From Mycobacterium intermedium (lineage in GTDB: Bacteria > Actinomycetota > Actinomycetes > Mycobacteriales > Mycobacteriaceae), in the NCBI RefSeq assembly GCF_002086275.1, contig NZ_MVHT01000013.1, positions 28,570 through 92,569 on the forward strand: a stretch of 64,000 bases of DNA, in the 5' to 3' direction. Each line of letters starts with the position of its first letter. Position 1 is the stretch's first letter. The translations under genes and the position numbers were made by a program. The notes below the pieces were generated by a model that saw only the letters and a list, made by a program, of their open reading frames with translations, searched no databases and was not told the DNA's origin. Positions 38,485 to 47,383 of the stretch are shown here, one piece after another.

Positions 38485-41400
38485 CTACTGCTTGCGTAGC
38501 TCGGTGGCCGCAACCTGTACGAACACGCCGGTGTCTTCTGCCATCAGCAGGCCTCGACCGCGGGGCAGCGGGCCGCCCTTCATCTTGCCGCGGATGAAGC
38601 CCTCGTCGGGGTCGGCGTCCATCACCAGCAGCGGCGCATTCGCCTGGTGCAGCGCCCTCAACATCGGGTCGCTACCCGCCGAGGACCAGCCACCGAACGT
38701 GCGGGTGACGATCACGTGCAGCCCCAGGTCGGCGGCCCGGTTCACGAACGGAACCACCTTGTGCAGCGGCGAGTCGAAGCCGGGCGGCAACTGCTGGATG
38801 TCGTCGACGATCAGGAAGATCTCCGGGCCGGTCCACCAGGCCCGCGACAACAGCTGCTCGGCGGACAGCCCGGGCGGGGGCTCCCGGCCGGCCAAGGCCG
38901 CCGACAGCTCACCCATCATCTGAACGACGCCGTCGAGGTTGTATGCGAACTTCTCCACATAGTCCGAACCCAGCTGGGTCAGCAGCTGACGACGTGGGTC
39001 GATCAGCCATACCTGCGCAGAGGGCTTTCCGGGCGGAGGCGGCGGCGCGCTGCTGGCGCCGGGCGCATACAACCGCCCGATCTCGCTCATGATGGTGGCC
39101 AGCGTCGTGGTACGCCCGCATTCGCGTCGGCCGGTCACCATCAAGTGCGAGTTCTCGGCGAAGTTGAGGTAGACCGGAGCCAGGTCCAGTTCCGATATCG
39201 CCCAAGCGATCCCGCCGGCACCGACACCTTGGCGGGTGTCCCGCGCCGCCAGTTCGCGCACCTGCTCCACGCCGAACCGCGCCGGAAGCCGACGCACGAT
39301 CGGTGCCCGGCTGGTGGTGAGCCTGCTGACCGCGGCAACCACGCTGTCGCACTCGAACACGTTGTCCGGAGTGTTGGACATTGCCGGACGAGCCACCAGG
39401 GTGTGCAGGCCGGCCTGGGGGTCACTGTCGAGGCGGATGTAGTTGACCGCGACCATCCCGCGCCCCGGCTTGGGCGGAACGTCCTTGGCGAACCGCGAAC
39501 GGACCAGCTTGGCGTCCTCGACCGCGGCCAGCCGCAGCTCGACCCGGGAACCGAAACCGCTACGCACCGGCGGGCGCAGTTCGGACTCGCGATCGGCGGT
39601 GACAACCACGTGGACGCCGAACGAGGGCCCCTGGTTGATGAGCACGTTCACCTGCTCGATCAACACCTCGTTTTCCTCGGCGAGTGCGCGGTAGTTGTCG
39701 ATCACCAGGTAGACATCGCCGAACCCATCGTTGGGCACCGGGCCGGCTTCCCCACCGAACTTGCGACGTCGGAACATCTCCATCGAAGCGATGCCGAACT
39801 CGAGGAAGCTGCGCTTGCGCTCGCGTACCAGGGCCAGCAACTCCGACACCGTCCGGCGCACACCGTAGGGGTCGGTGGGCCCCGCCACCTCGCCGACGTG
39901 CGGCAGCTTCGCAACGGTGGTCAAGGCGGTGCTGCTGTACGCCAGTACGTAGAACTGCACCTGTTCGGGGGTGTGGGTCAACGCCGCCGCACAGATCAGG
40001 GTCTGCAGTGCGGTCGTCTTGCCCGAACCGCCGGCGCCCAGAATCAGCACATTGGCACCGGGGCCCGAGGTATCGACCGTCCACGGTGGTTGGTCGTGTT
40101 TGAACGGACGGTCGATGATCCCGATCGGGAACACCAGGTCTCGGGCCGTGCCGTAGTTCTGGTGCCAGGGGCGCCCGAGGAACCGGTTGACCAACTCGTC
40201 GATGGCGACGGGCTGGGTCAGCGGCGGCTGCCACAACCGGTAAGGCTCGAAGTTGATCTTGCGCAACTGATCGATGATCACCGTGCCGACCTTCGGCGTC
40301 CTGATCGCCTCTTCTTCTTCGTCGACTTCTTCGGGCTCGATCACCTCGCCATTGGCGTAGGCGGCGATCGGCTCGATGGCCGCCTCGGGACCGCCACCCA
40401 CGCTCACCTCGAGCGGCGTGAAATCGTTGGTGAACAGCTGCGGGCGAACGTAGTCGATGCTGTGCACCAGGACCGGCGCTTCTTCACCGTCGACGGTGAC
40501 ACCGCGGAAGTAGTCCCGCCACAAGAACTCGGCCTGGAAACGAATGATGTCGTCGAGGCTCCGACGGAAGTAGCCCAGACCGGCTTGAGCCGGCAGATTC
40601 ACCGCGTTGGGCACACCGGCGGCTTGCGCAGCCCCGGCGGTACGCGCCTTGAGCACCAGGCGGTAACCCATGTTCTCCATGAGCTTTTCCGCCCGGCTCT
40701 CGATGGTCTGCGAGGCCATCATCAGATGGATCCAGTAGGCACGACCCTGCCGGCCGATCGAGTCGAGGACGTCCACTGCGGTCGGCATGATCCGGAACCA
40801 CTCGTAGAACTCGTCGATCACGACGACGAGCATCGGCAACGGCGCCATGTCTTGGCCGCGGGCCCGCATCCGGGCGCGGACCGAGTTGTACTCCTTGGCG
40901 TCGTCGACGCCGGCGCTGTCGCAGATGGACTTGCGGCGCGCGATCTCACCCCACAGCGCATCCAGGAAGCGCTCCATCAACGCCTGGTCTTCTTCCAGGT
41001 CGGTGATGATGCGGGAGACGTGCGGGACTCCGGCAAAGGGCTTGACCGCGGACCCACCCTTGAGGTCTGCCAAGACGAACTGCAGCTCCTCCGGCGGGTG
41101 GCCGAGCATCAGCGACTCGATCACGGTTCGCACCAGGGTCGATTTACCCGAACCCGTGGTACCCGACATGACGCCGTGCGGTCCGTCGCCGCCCTCGTCG
41201 AGGGACTTCATGTCCAGGAACAGCAGTTCGCCGTTGTCGGACCGGTTGCCGAAGGGTACGCGAAGCCGGGACCGGCCCATGGAGTCGGTGCGGCTGCCCC
41301 ACAACGAGTCGAAGTCGATATTTCCTGGGTCATCAATCCCGTAGTAGGACAAGATGTCTCGGGCACCGATGTGGGTCACCCGCTGGCCGATCTCTTCGTA

Positions 41401-42657
41401 TGCCTCGGCAAGGCGCCACTGGGCCAGCTTCTGCGCGAACTCCTCCGCCTCGGCGCTGCTGAACTGATCGGCGAGGGCGAAGAACCACGCGTTGTCGTCG
41501 ATCACCATCCAGGTGTCGCGGTCACGGGGCAGCGCTTCGATGATGCCGACCTCGTCGAACTTCAACTTGCGCTCCGGGACGTCGGACCACATCGCAGAGC
41601 CGGTCAGATCGAAGAACGTCACCCCGTCGACGCCTTCGGCGCTGATCACGTATTCCCATTGCGGGTCTTCGACGTCCGCGATGATCACGGTGTGCGGGGT
41701 CGGGCACTGCGCCGACGAACTCGCATGCCGAGGGGTGAAAGACCCACGGCCGGCGAACAATTCGGCTTGCTCGGCGGCGAACTCACGAACCGAGCTGTAG
41801 ACCATCCGGGCGTTGCCCGCTGCGTCCTGACGCCGCGCGTCACCGAAGTGCGGCAGCCATTTGACCCAGTCCCAATCCTCCAGGTTGGAACTGACCACGA
41901 TCATCTGCATGTGGTCCGGTCCGTGGGAGAACGCCAGTTGGCAGATGATTGCGCGCATCAAACCCAGCGCCTGCTCCCGCGTCCCGACCAGCGAGTACCA
42001 GGGTTCGACGAGGACGGACACCATCTTCGGCAGGTTGTAGACGACGCTTTGATAGCGACCGAACTCCTGCAGCGCCTTGCCGGTTACCGGCTCCAACTCG
42101 ATGTCGGTCGGCATGTTCTGCGGCTCGCCCCAGGTCACCTCGGGACGCGTCATTCCCACGCCGACCCGGACAACGCCAAAATTGAGGTCCTTGCCGTCAG
42201 GTTTGCGTTCCCACATGCGCGGGGATCCCACCGAGGCCGCCAACGTGTTGGGCGCCGGGTGGTACCACCGGTAGTTGGCGTCCATGCTGTCGGCGGACTC
42301 CTGCGCGGTGTCGCGCAGCATGTCCAGCATCAGCATGAACTGGGCGCGCATCGCGTCCAGCTTCGGCCGGCTCATCTGCTGCTGTCCGCCGCTGACGCCG
42401 CGGAACATCATCAGCATCATGCCGCCGACCATGAAGATCGGGAAGATCGAGCCGACGCCGCCGAACACGTGTGAACCGCTGGCGAACGTCATGGCAACCA
42501 TGCCGCCCAGCAGACCGATCACCACGACGCCGACGACGATCAACCACCACGGCTTGCCCTCTGGCGGAGGGATGCTCAGCGGCGTAGGTAGGACGATGTT
42601 TTCCGGCTTGATGACCGGGGGCTTCTCCGGTGTCGGTCGGGCAAAACCACGTTTCAC
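38485..42657 (-). CDS. eccC5: EccC5, FtsK/SpoIIIE-type ATPase of ESX-5
   Basis: A 1390-residue motor ATPase in one piece. Two transmembrane helices lie near residues 38-80, followed by a DUF domain and three FtsK-like nucleotide-binding domains. Walker A motifs are GTTGSGKSTLVRT (~residue 500), GAGGSGKTTALQT (~870) and GRRECGRTTTLAT (~1175). The third has Arg in place of the Walker A Lys, so it may bind but not hydrolyse ATP well. EccC recognises Esx and PE substrates and drives export. Its start overlaps the eccB5 stop (ATGA), and a hairpin follows the gene. Confidence 0.97.
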   Translation of the reverse strand: MKRGFARPTPEKPPVIKPENIVLPTPLSIPPPEGKPWWLIVVGVVVIGLLGGMVAMTFASGSHVFGGVGSIFPIFMVGGMMLMMFRGVSGGQQQMSRPKLDAMRAQFMLMLDMLRDTAQESADSMDANYRWYHPAPNTLAASVGSPRMWERKPDGKDLNFGVVRVGVGMTRPEVTWGEPQNMPTDIELEPVTGKALQEFGRYQSVVYNLPKMVSVLVEPWYSLVGTREQALGLMRAIICQLAFSHGPDHMQMIVVSSNLEDWDWVKWLPHFGDARRQDAAGNARMVYSSVREFAAEQAELFAGRGSFTPRHASSSAQCPTPHTVIIADVEDPQWEYVISAEGVDGVTFFDLTGSAMWSDVPERKLKFDEVGIIEALPRDRDTWMVIDDNAWFFALADQFSSAEAEEFAQKLAQWRLAEAYEEIGQRVTHIGARDILSYYGIDDPGNIDFDSLWGSRTDSMGRSRLRVPFGNRSDNGELLFLDMKSLDEGGDGPHGVMSGTTGSGKSTLVRTVIESLMLGHPPEELQFVLADLKGGSAVKPFAGVPHVSRIITDLEEDQALMERFLDALWGEIARRKSICDSAGVDDAKEYNSVRARMRARGQDMAPLPMLVVVIDEFYEWFRIMPTAVDVLDSIGRQGRAYWIHLMMASQTIESRAEKLMENMGYRLVLKARTAGAAQAAGVPNAVNLPAQAGLGYFRRSLDDIIRFQAEFLWRDYFRGVTVDGEEAPVLVHSIDYVRPQLFTNDFTPLEVSVGGGPEAAIEPIAAYANGEVIEPEEVDEEEEAIRTPKVGTVIIDQLRKINFEPYRLWQPPLTQPVAIDELVNRFLGRPWHQNYGTARDLVFPIGIIDRPFKHDQPPWTVDTSGPGANVLILGAGGSGKTTALQTLICAAALTHTPEQVQFYVLAYSSTALTTVAKLPHVGEVAGPTDPYGVRRTVSELLALVRERKRSFLEFGIASMEMFRRRKFGGEAGPVPNDGFGDVYLVIDNYRALAEENEVLIEQVNVLINQGPSFGVHVVVTADRESELRPPVRSGFGSRVELRLAAVEDAKLVRSRFAKDVPPKPGRGMVAVNYIRLDSDPQAGLHTLVARPAMSNTPDNVFECDSVVAAVSRLTTSRAPIVRRLPARFGVEQVRELAARDTRQGVGAGGIAWAISELDLAPVYLNFAENSHLMVTGRRECGRTTTLATIMSEIGRLYAPGASSAPPPPPGKPSAQVWLIDPRRQLLTQLGSDYVEKFAYNLDGVVQMMGELSAALAGREPPPGLSAEQLLSRAWWTGPEIFLIVDDIQQLPPGFDSPLHKVVPFVNRAADLGLHVIVTRTFGGWSSAGSDPMLRALHQANAPLLVMDADPDEGFIRGKMKGGPLPRGRGLLMAEDTGVFVQVAATELRKQ

Positions 42658-44168
42658 TTCGGTACCACCAACTCTGCAGGGGTCATGTCCATCGGAAGGG
42701 TGTCGTGCTCAACTAACGCGTCCGCACGTGACAGCGTGGGACCTTGCGGTAGCAGGCGCAGCGCCACCCACGGCGCCGGGCTAGGCGTCAAGCTCAGGCC
42801 CAGAGCGTCCCGGGCTTCCTTTGTGTCGTCTACGCCGAACCGCGCGCCCGCCTGGGTAATCCACCACAGCGATTCCGTCGTCTGAGCGGCGGGGTTGTTG
42901 CCGGTGACGGCCACGAAATTCGCGTAGTTGGGCCCGAAGAAGACCTGGTCCGCCGAGCGGCCAGTGGTGTCCGCCTTCACCAGGGTCACCACCTTTTTCA
43001 AGTCGGACGCCTTGATCGGCAGCGTCGGCCCGGACACCACCTGAATGCGCGCGCGGTTCTCGCCAGCGGTCCGTTCCCACCACCAGCAGGTCGACGGATG
43101 CTCGCGCAGGTCCTGCACGTTAAGCGGGCTGTCGGGGTAGGACGACAGATCCAGGCGGTTGACCACCGGCATCTTCGCCAACGCCGACGGTTCGACCGTC
43201 ACCGGCTTTCCGGAGCGTCCGGCGTTGGTCAAGATCTGGGCCACCAACGGTGGGAGCGACTGCACACCATCGGTCAGGACCAACGAATACTGTTGCGGCC
43301 CACTGATTTGCGGCGTGACGATGACCGTTCCCACCGGTCCCGGTGCGCCCGGGAAGGTCGCCGGCGCGTTGGCATTGGGCACCTCCGGCACCAGAAGTTC
43401 GGGCCCGACCGGCAGCGCGTCATACAACGCACGGCTCATCGGCTTGGCCTGACTGACCTGCTCTGGGGTGAGCCCCAAGGGCAGCAGGACCGACCGGTCG
43501 GTGGCGTCGATCTTGGACCGACGTCCTTCCCGGACCACCCAGGTAGTCCCCTCGTAGCTCAAGACCACGGCGTCCGACCCGCTCAAGACCTTGCGGTGGT
43601 TGGTCAACTCGGGCGTGCCGTTGATCACCGTCACCGTCACGCTCTGTGCGCCCCCGACTCCCGACGAGGTGTCCACGGTGTCGCACACCAGCCACGACGA
43701 TTCCGACGGACTCTTCGGAGAGAACTGCGACGGAGCACCCGGAATACCCACCAGAGGCCCGTGCGGCATGGAGGTGATCTGACTCGACTTGACCTGTTTC
43801 GGGTTGTCCGGACGGCCGGCGATCAGCCGCGCCGACGCCAGATTCAGGGCCGGGTACAACCTGTCGCCCACGCGGACATACAGCGCGCCAGAGTCTTTGT
43901 CGGCGATGATCGCCGAATCGTTGATCTGGCCCGACGGGCTGATGAATGACCACAGCAGCGCCCCTAGGCAGATCAGCAATGCCGCCGATATCGACGCCAC
44001 CACCGACAGCGTCTGGCGCCGTCCCGGTTCGATCTCCATCCGGACCCGCCAACGGGTCAACGCCATTGCTGTCCGACGCGCCAGGAACTGATAACCCGTC
44101 ACCTGGGTCCGCGTTGACAACCCGAGGCCGTATCCCGACCCCCGCTGTCCGCGGCTCTCTTCAGCCAC
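42654..44168 (-). CDS. eccB5: EccB5, ESX-5 periplasmic/membrane component
   Basis: A 504-residue EccB protein with one N-terminal transmembrane helix (VVASISAALLICLGALLWSF) and a large periplasmic domain with repeated R1-type folds. The two cysteines (WLVCDTVDT and STCWWWER) probably form the conserved disulfide. The GTG start has AAGGTGA six bases upstream. It is the first gene of the ESX-5 locus in this orientation and is divergent from malQ. Confidence 0.96.
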   Translation of the reverse strand: MAEESRGQRGSGYGLGLSTRTQVTGYQFLARRTAMALTRWRVRMEIEPGRRQTLSVVASISAALLICLGALLWSFISPSGQINDSAIIADKDSGALYVRVGDRLYPALNLASARLIAGRPDNPKQVKSSQITSMPHGPLVGIPGAPSQFSPKSPSESSWLVCDTVDTSSGVGGAQSVTVTVINGTPELTNHRKVLSGSDAVVLSYEGTTWVVREGRRSKIDATDRSVLLPLGLTPEQVSQAKPMSRALYDALPVGPELLVPEVPNANAPATFPGAPGPVGTVIVTPQISGPQQYSLVLTDGVQSLPPLVAQILTNAGRSGKPVTVEPSALAKMPVVNRLDLSSYPDSPLNVQDLREHPSTCWWWERTAGENRARIQVVSGPTLPIKASDLKKVVTLVKADTTGRSADQVFFGPNYANFVAVTGNNPAAQTTESLWWITQAGARFGVDDTKEARDALGLSLTPSPAPWVALRLLPQGPTLSRADALVEHDTLPMDMTPAELVVPK

Positions 44169-44527
44169 GTTAGATCACCTTCCGGTCTACTCCGAACGCC
44201 TGAAATATTGACCTGCACGCTTGGCCCTCGGGTTGGCGAGGCCAATCACATCGATAACCGTAAGGCACCCGCGCGGACCTTGCCACGCAGCGCAGGGTGC
44301 GCGGGATCCCCCGAGTATTTCAATGTGTCGTTCCAGGGGCATGGTAGCTACGAATGGCCGAATCGGCCTGTCGAAGCGTTCACTTCGGTGTGTACGTTGC
44401 TGACCTGCTAAGAAATGATACGACGCTGTTCGCGCCGCCGGGGTCGTACGGGTATTCCGGTCAAACCGAACGTCCGACTACCCGGTGCGGGCCCCGTGCG
44501 CCCGTTGTTGGACGCAAGAAGGGGCAC
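44169..44527. other. Divergent promoter region between eccB5 and malQ
   Basis: About 360 bp with no gene. It must hold the promoters for eccB5 (left) and malQ (right). A spaced inverted repeat CCCGCGC-N21-GCGCGGG near 44272-44310 is visible but has no obvious role. Confidence 0.4.
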
Positions 44528-46702
44528 ATGACTGAGCTGGCACCCTCGCTCGTCGAACTTGCTCGGCGGTACGGCATTGCCACCGGATATCAGGACTGGA
44601 TCGGCCACTACGTCGAGGTCTCCGAGCGGACGCTGGTGGCCGTCCTCGCAGCTCTGGGCGTTGCCGCGGCAACCGAAGAGGAACGCAATGCGGCGCTGAC
44701 CGCACAGGCGCGAGGCTACTGGGCGCGCTCGCTGCCGGCCACGGTCGTCGGGCGCGCGGGTGCCCAGACCCGGTTCTGGGTGCACGTCACCCACGGAGCC
44801 CCCGCCGACGTGTGGTTACGGCTCGAGGACGGCACGCAACGAGGCGGGATCCTCCAAGTCGACAACTTCACTCCCCCCTTTGATCTGGACGGAAGGTTGA
44901 TCGGTGAGGCCAGCTTTGTGCTGCCCACCGATTTGCCGCTGGGCTATCACCGCATCCATCTGCGATCCAACGATGACGAGGCCGACACCGCCCTGATCGT
45001 GACGCCCGACTGGGTGGGGCTCCCCGACAAGCTCGGCGGCCGGCGGGCCTGGGGATTGGCCGCCCAGCTCTACAGCGTGCGGTCCAAACAGTCGTGGGGC
45101 ATCGGGGACCTCACCGACCTGGCGGACCTCGCTCTGTGGTCGGCTGCGCAACATGGCGCCGACTACCTGCTGGTCAATCCACTGCACGCCGCCACACTTC
45201 CCGCCTCTCAGACGGGTCGCAAAGGCGACTCGACCCGGATCGAGCCCTCGCCGTACCTGCCGACGTCGCGACGGTTCTTCAATCCCCTCTACCTCCGCGT
45301 GGAGGCCATACCCGAAATAGTCGACCTGCCGAAACGCGCCCGGCTGCGGCAACTGCGCGAGGATGTGCAACGTCACGCCAAACGCCGCGATGCGATCGAC
45401 CGGGACACCGCATGGGCGGCCAAGCGCGCGGCGCTGAAACTCATCCATCAAGTGCCGCGCACCGCCGGCCGCCAGCTGGCCTACGACGCCTTTTGCGCCC
45501 GCGAAGGGCGCGCATTGGACGACTTCGCCACCTGGTGTGCGCTGGCCGAGGAGCACGGTGGGGATTGGTACCAATGGCCCAAATCACTGCGGCACCCGGA
45601 CGCGCCGGGGGTCGCCAAGTTCGTCAACAGGAATAAGGAAGCGGTCGATTTCCATCGCTGGCTGCAATGGCAGCTCGACGAGCAGCTTGCCGCGGCACAG
45701 TCGCAAGCCCTGCGTGCGGGAATGGGGCTGGGAATCATGCATGACCTCGCCGTCGGCGTCCACCCCACCGGTGCCGACTCCTGGGCCCTGCAGGACGCCC
45801 TGGCTCTGGGCGTGACGGCGGGCGCGCCGCCGGACGAGTTCAACCAACTGGGCCAGGATTGGTCGCAGCCGCCCTGGCGTCCGGACCGGCTCGAGGAGCA
45901 GGAGTACCGCCCGTTCCGCGCGCTCATCCGGGCGGTGCTGCGGCACGCGGGCGGGGTACGCATCGACCACATCATCGGGTTGTTCCGGCTGTGGTGGATC
46001 CCCGACGGTGCGCCGCCCACCGAAGGCACCTACGTCCGCTACGACCACGAAGCGATGATCGGCATCGTCGCGCTCGAGGCGCACCGGGCCGGAGCCGTCG
46101 TCGTCGGCGAGGATCTGGGCACCGTGGAACCGTGGGTGCGCGACTACTTATTACTACGCGGCCTGCTTGGAACGTCGATCCTGTGGTTCGAGCAGGACGG
46201 GGATGGCGGCGGACCGCTTCCAGCCGAGCGCTGGCGCGAGTACTGCTTGTCCTCGGTGACCACTCACGACCTGCCGCCGACCGCCGGATATCTGACCGGC
46301 GACCACGTCCGGCTGCGCGAGCGGTTGGGATTGTTGACCCGGCCGGTCGAGGCTGAACTAGAGGCCTCGAGGGTCGAACGCGAGGCGTGGTTGGCCGAAC
46401 TGCGCCGCGTCGGGCTCCTCGAAGATGGCCAAGACGACCCTGAGGACACGATCCTGGCCCTCTACCGCTACCTGGGCAGAACACCCTCGCGACTGCTGGG
46501 CGTTGCCCTCACCGACGCGGTCGGCGACCGCCGGACGCAGAACCAGCCCGGCACCACCGACGAGTACCCGAACTGGCGGGTCCCGCTGACCGGCCCCAGC
46601 GGCAAGCGGATGCTGCTCGAGGATGTGTTCACCGACGCCCGGACGGCCCGGTTGGCCGAGGCGGTGCGCGCCCAGATCGACCCGGCAACCGAGGGCCCGT
46701 GA
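44528..46702 (+). CDS. malQ: 4-alpha-glucanotransferase (amylomaltase)
   Basis: A 724-residue GH77 enzyme, the length I recall for M. tuberculosis MalQ. An N-terminal extension of ~200 residues (typical of the long bacterial form) precedes the TIM barrel. Catalytic regions are visible: GIMHDLAVGVHPTGADSW, nucleophile Asp in GGVRIDHIIGLFRLWW, acid/base Glu in VVVGEDLGTVEP and the TTHDLPPTAGYLTGDH segment. It transfers glucan chains in glycogen/maltodextrin metabolism. The ATG has AAGGGG upstream. The next gene starts 7 bp after its stop. Confidence 0.95.
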   Translation: MTELAPSLVELARRYGIATGYQDWIGHYVEVSERTLVAVLAALGVAAATEEERNAALTAQARGYWARSLPATVVGRAGAQTRFWVHVTHGAPADVWLRLEDGTQRGGILQVDNFTPPFDLDGRLIGEASFVLPTDLPLGYHRIHLRSNDDEADTALIVTPDWVGLPDKLGGRRAWGLAAQLYSVRSKQSWGIGDLTDLADLALWSAAQHGADYLLVNPLHAATLPASQTGRKGDSTRIEPSPYLPTSRRFFNPLYLRVEAIPEIVDLPKRARLRQLREDVQRHAKRRDAIDRDTAWAAKRAALKLIHQVPRTAGRQLAYDAFCAREGRALDDFATWCALAEEHGGDWYQWPKSLRHPDAPGVAKFVNRNKEAVDFHRWLQWQLDEQLAAAQSQALRAGMGLGIMHDLAVGVHPTGADSWALQDALALGVTAGAPPDEFNQLGQDWSQPPWRPDRLEEQEYRPFRALIRAVLRHAGGVRIDHIIGLFRLWWIPDGAPPTEGTYVRYDHEAMIGIVALEAHRAGAVVVGEDLGTVEPWVRDYLLLRGLLGTSILWFEQDGDGGGPLPAERWREYCLSSVTTHDLPPTAGYLTGDHVRLRERLGLLTRPVEAELEASRVEREAWLAELRRVGLLEDGQDDPEDTILALYRYLGRTPSRLLGVALTDAVGDRRTQNQPGTTDEYPNWRVPLTGPSGKRMLLEDVFTDARTARLAEAVRAQIDPATEGP

Positions 46703-46709
46703 GTCTGAC

Positions 46710-47195
46710 GTGAGTCTCCCGCTACCCCTACGGGCCACCCTCGGCGATTTGGTACACCGCTATGCGGCCTACGTCGATGACCGCCAATTCGATTCCATCC
46801 CTGCACTTTTCACTCCAACTGCCGAACTCGTCCTACCCGAACCGCCGGCCATCTTGCAGCCGACCCGGTCACACGTAGGGTTGGACGCCATCGGTCGGGC
46901 CGTGGCCGCCGTCGCCCAGACGTTGCGTACCGAACACGCGATCGTCGGCGAGGTCTATGAGCAGAGCCTGCAGGCGGACGAGTCGCACGCGCGGGGGCGG
47001 ATAGCGTGCGTCGCGCACCACTGGAGTGAACGTGCGGACCAATTGGTCGACGTGATCTGGCATCTGCGCTACGACGACGACTACGAGCTAACCGACGCCG
47101 GGTGGCGGATCAACCGACGGGCATTGACGATCAATGCCATCGAGACTCGGCCGGTGCGGCGGGTGCGACCAGCCGATCCGGCCGACCCGTTGTAG
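46710..47195 (+). CDS. SnoaL/NTF2-like domain protein (Rv1780-like)
   Basis: A 161-residue protein with an NTF2/SnoaL-like cone fold: helix LGDLVHRYAAYVDDRQFDSI, then FTPTAELVLPEPP, GLDAIGRAVAAVAQTLRTEH, and beta strands ending YELTDAGWRINRRAL. The likely GTG start lies 7 bp after malQ, so the two are probably co-transcribed. Proteins of this fold act as isomerases, dehydratases or binding proteins; the reaction cannot be given. Confidence 0.78.
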   Translation: MSLPLPLRATLGDLVHRYAAYVDDRQFDSIPALFTPTAELVLPEPPAILQPTRSHVGLDAIGRAVAAVAQTLRTEHAIVGEVYEQSLQADESHARGRIACVAHHWSERADQLVDVIWHLRYDDDYELTDAGWRINRRALTINAIETRPVRRVRPADPADPL

Positions 47196-47383
47196 CCGAA
47201 ATCCCCGATTGCCGTCGGAAACTAGGTACTTCGCGCTCAATAGAGTTTGCTAGCAGCGACGCGTGCGGCTTCCTGCCGCGCTCGTCGTAGCCCTTCGTGA
47301 CCCGATTTTGGGTTTTTACAAGCGTCTTCGTGTATTTTTGCTCAAGGTGAACCCAAGGAAACCGGTCGCATGAGGGGCAGAGA

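Noticed and set aside
38647..42474. 1275-codon open frame opposite eccC5.
   Set aside because: An antisense shadow caused by high GC; eccC5 has all expected motifs.
44272..44310. Spaced GC-rich inverted repeat between eccB5 and malQ as a regulator site.
   Set aside because: Seven-base arms 21 bp apart in GC-rich DNA are expected by chance; no second copy.
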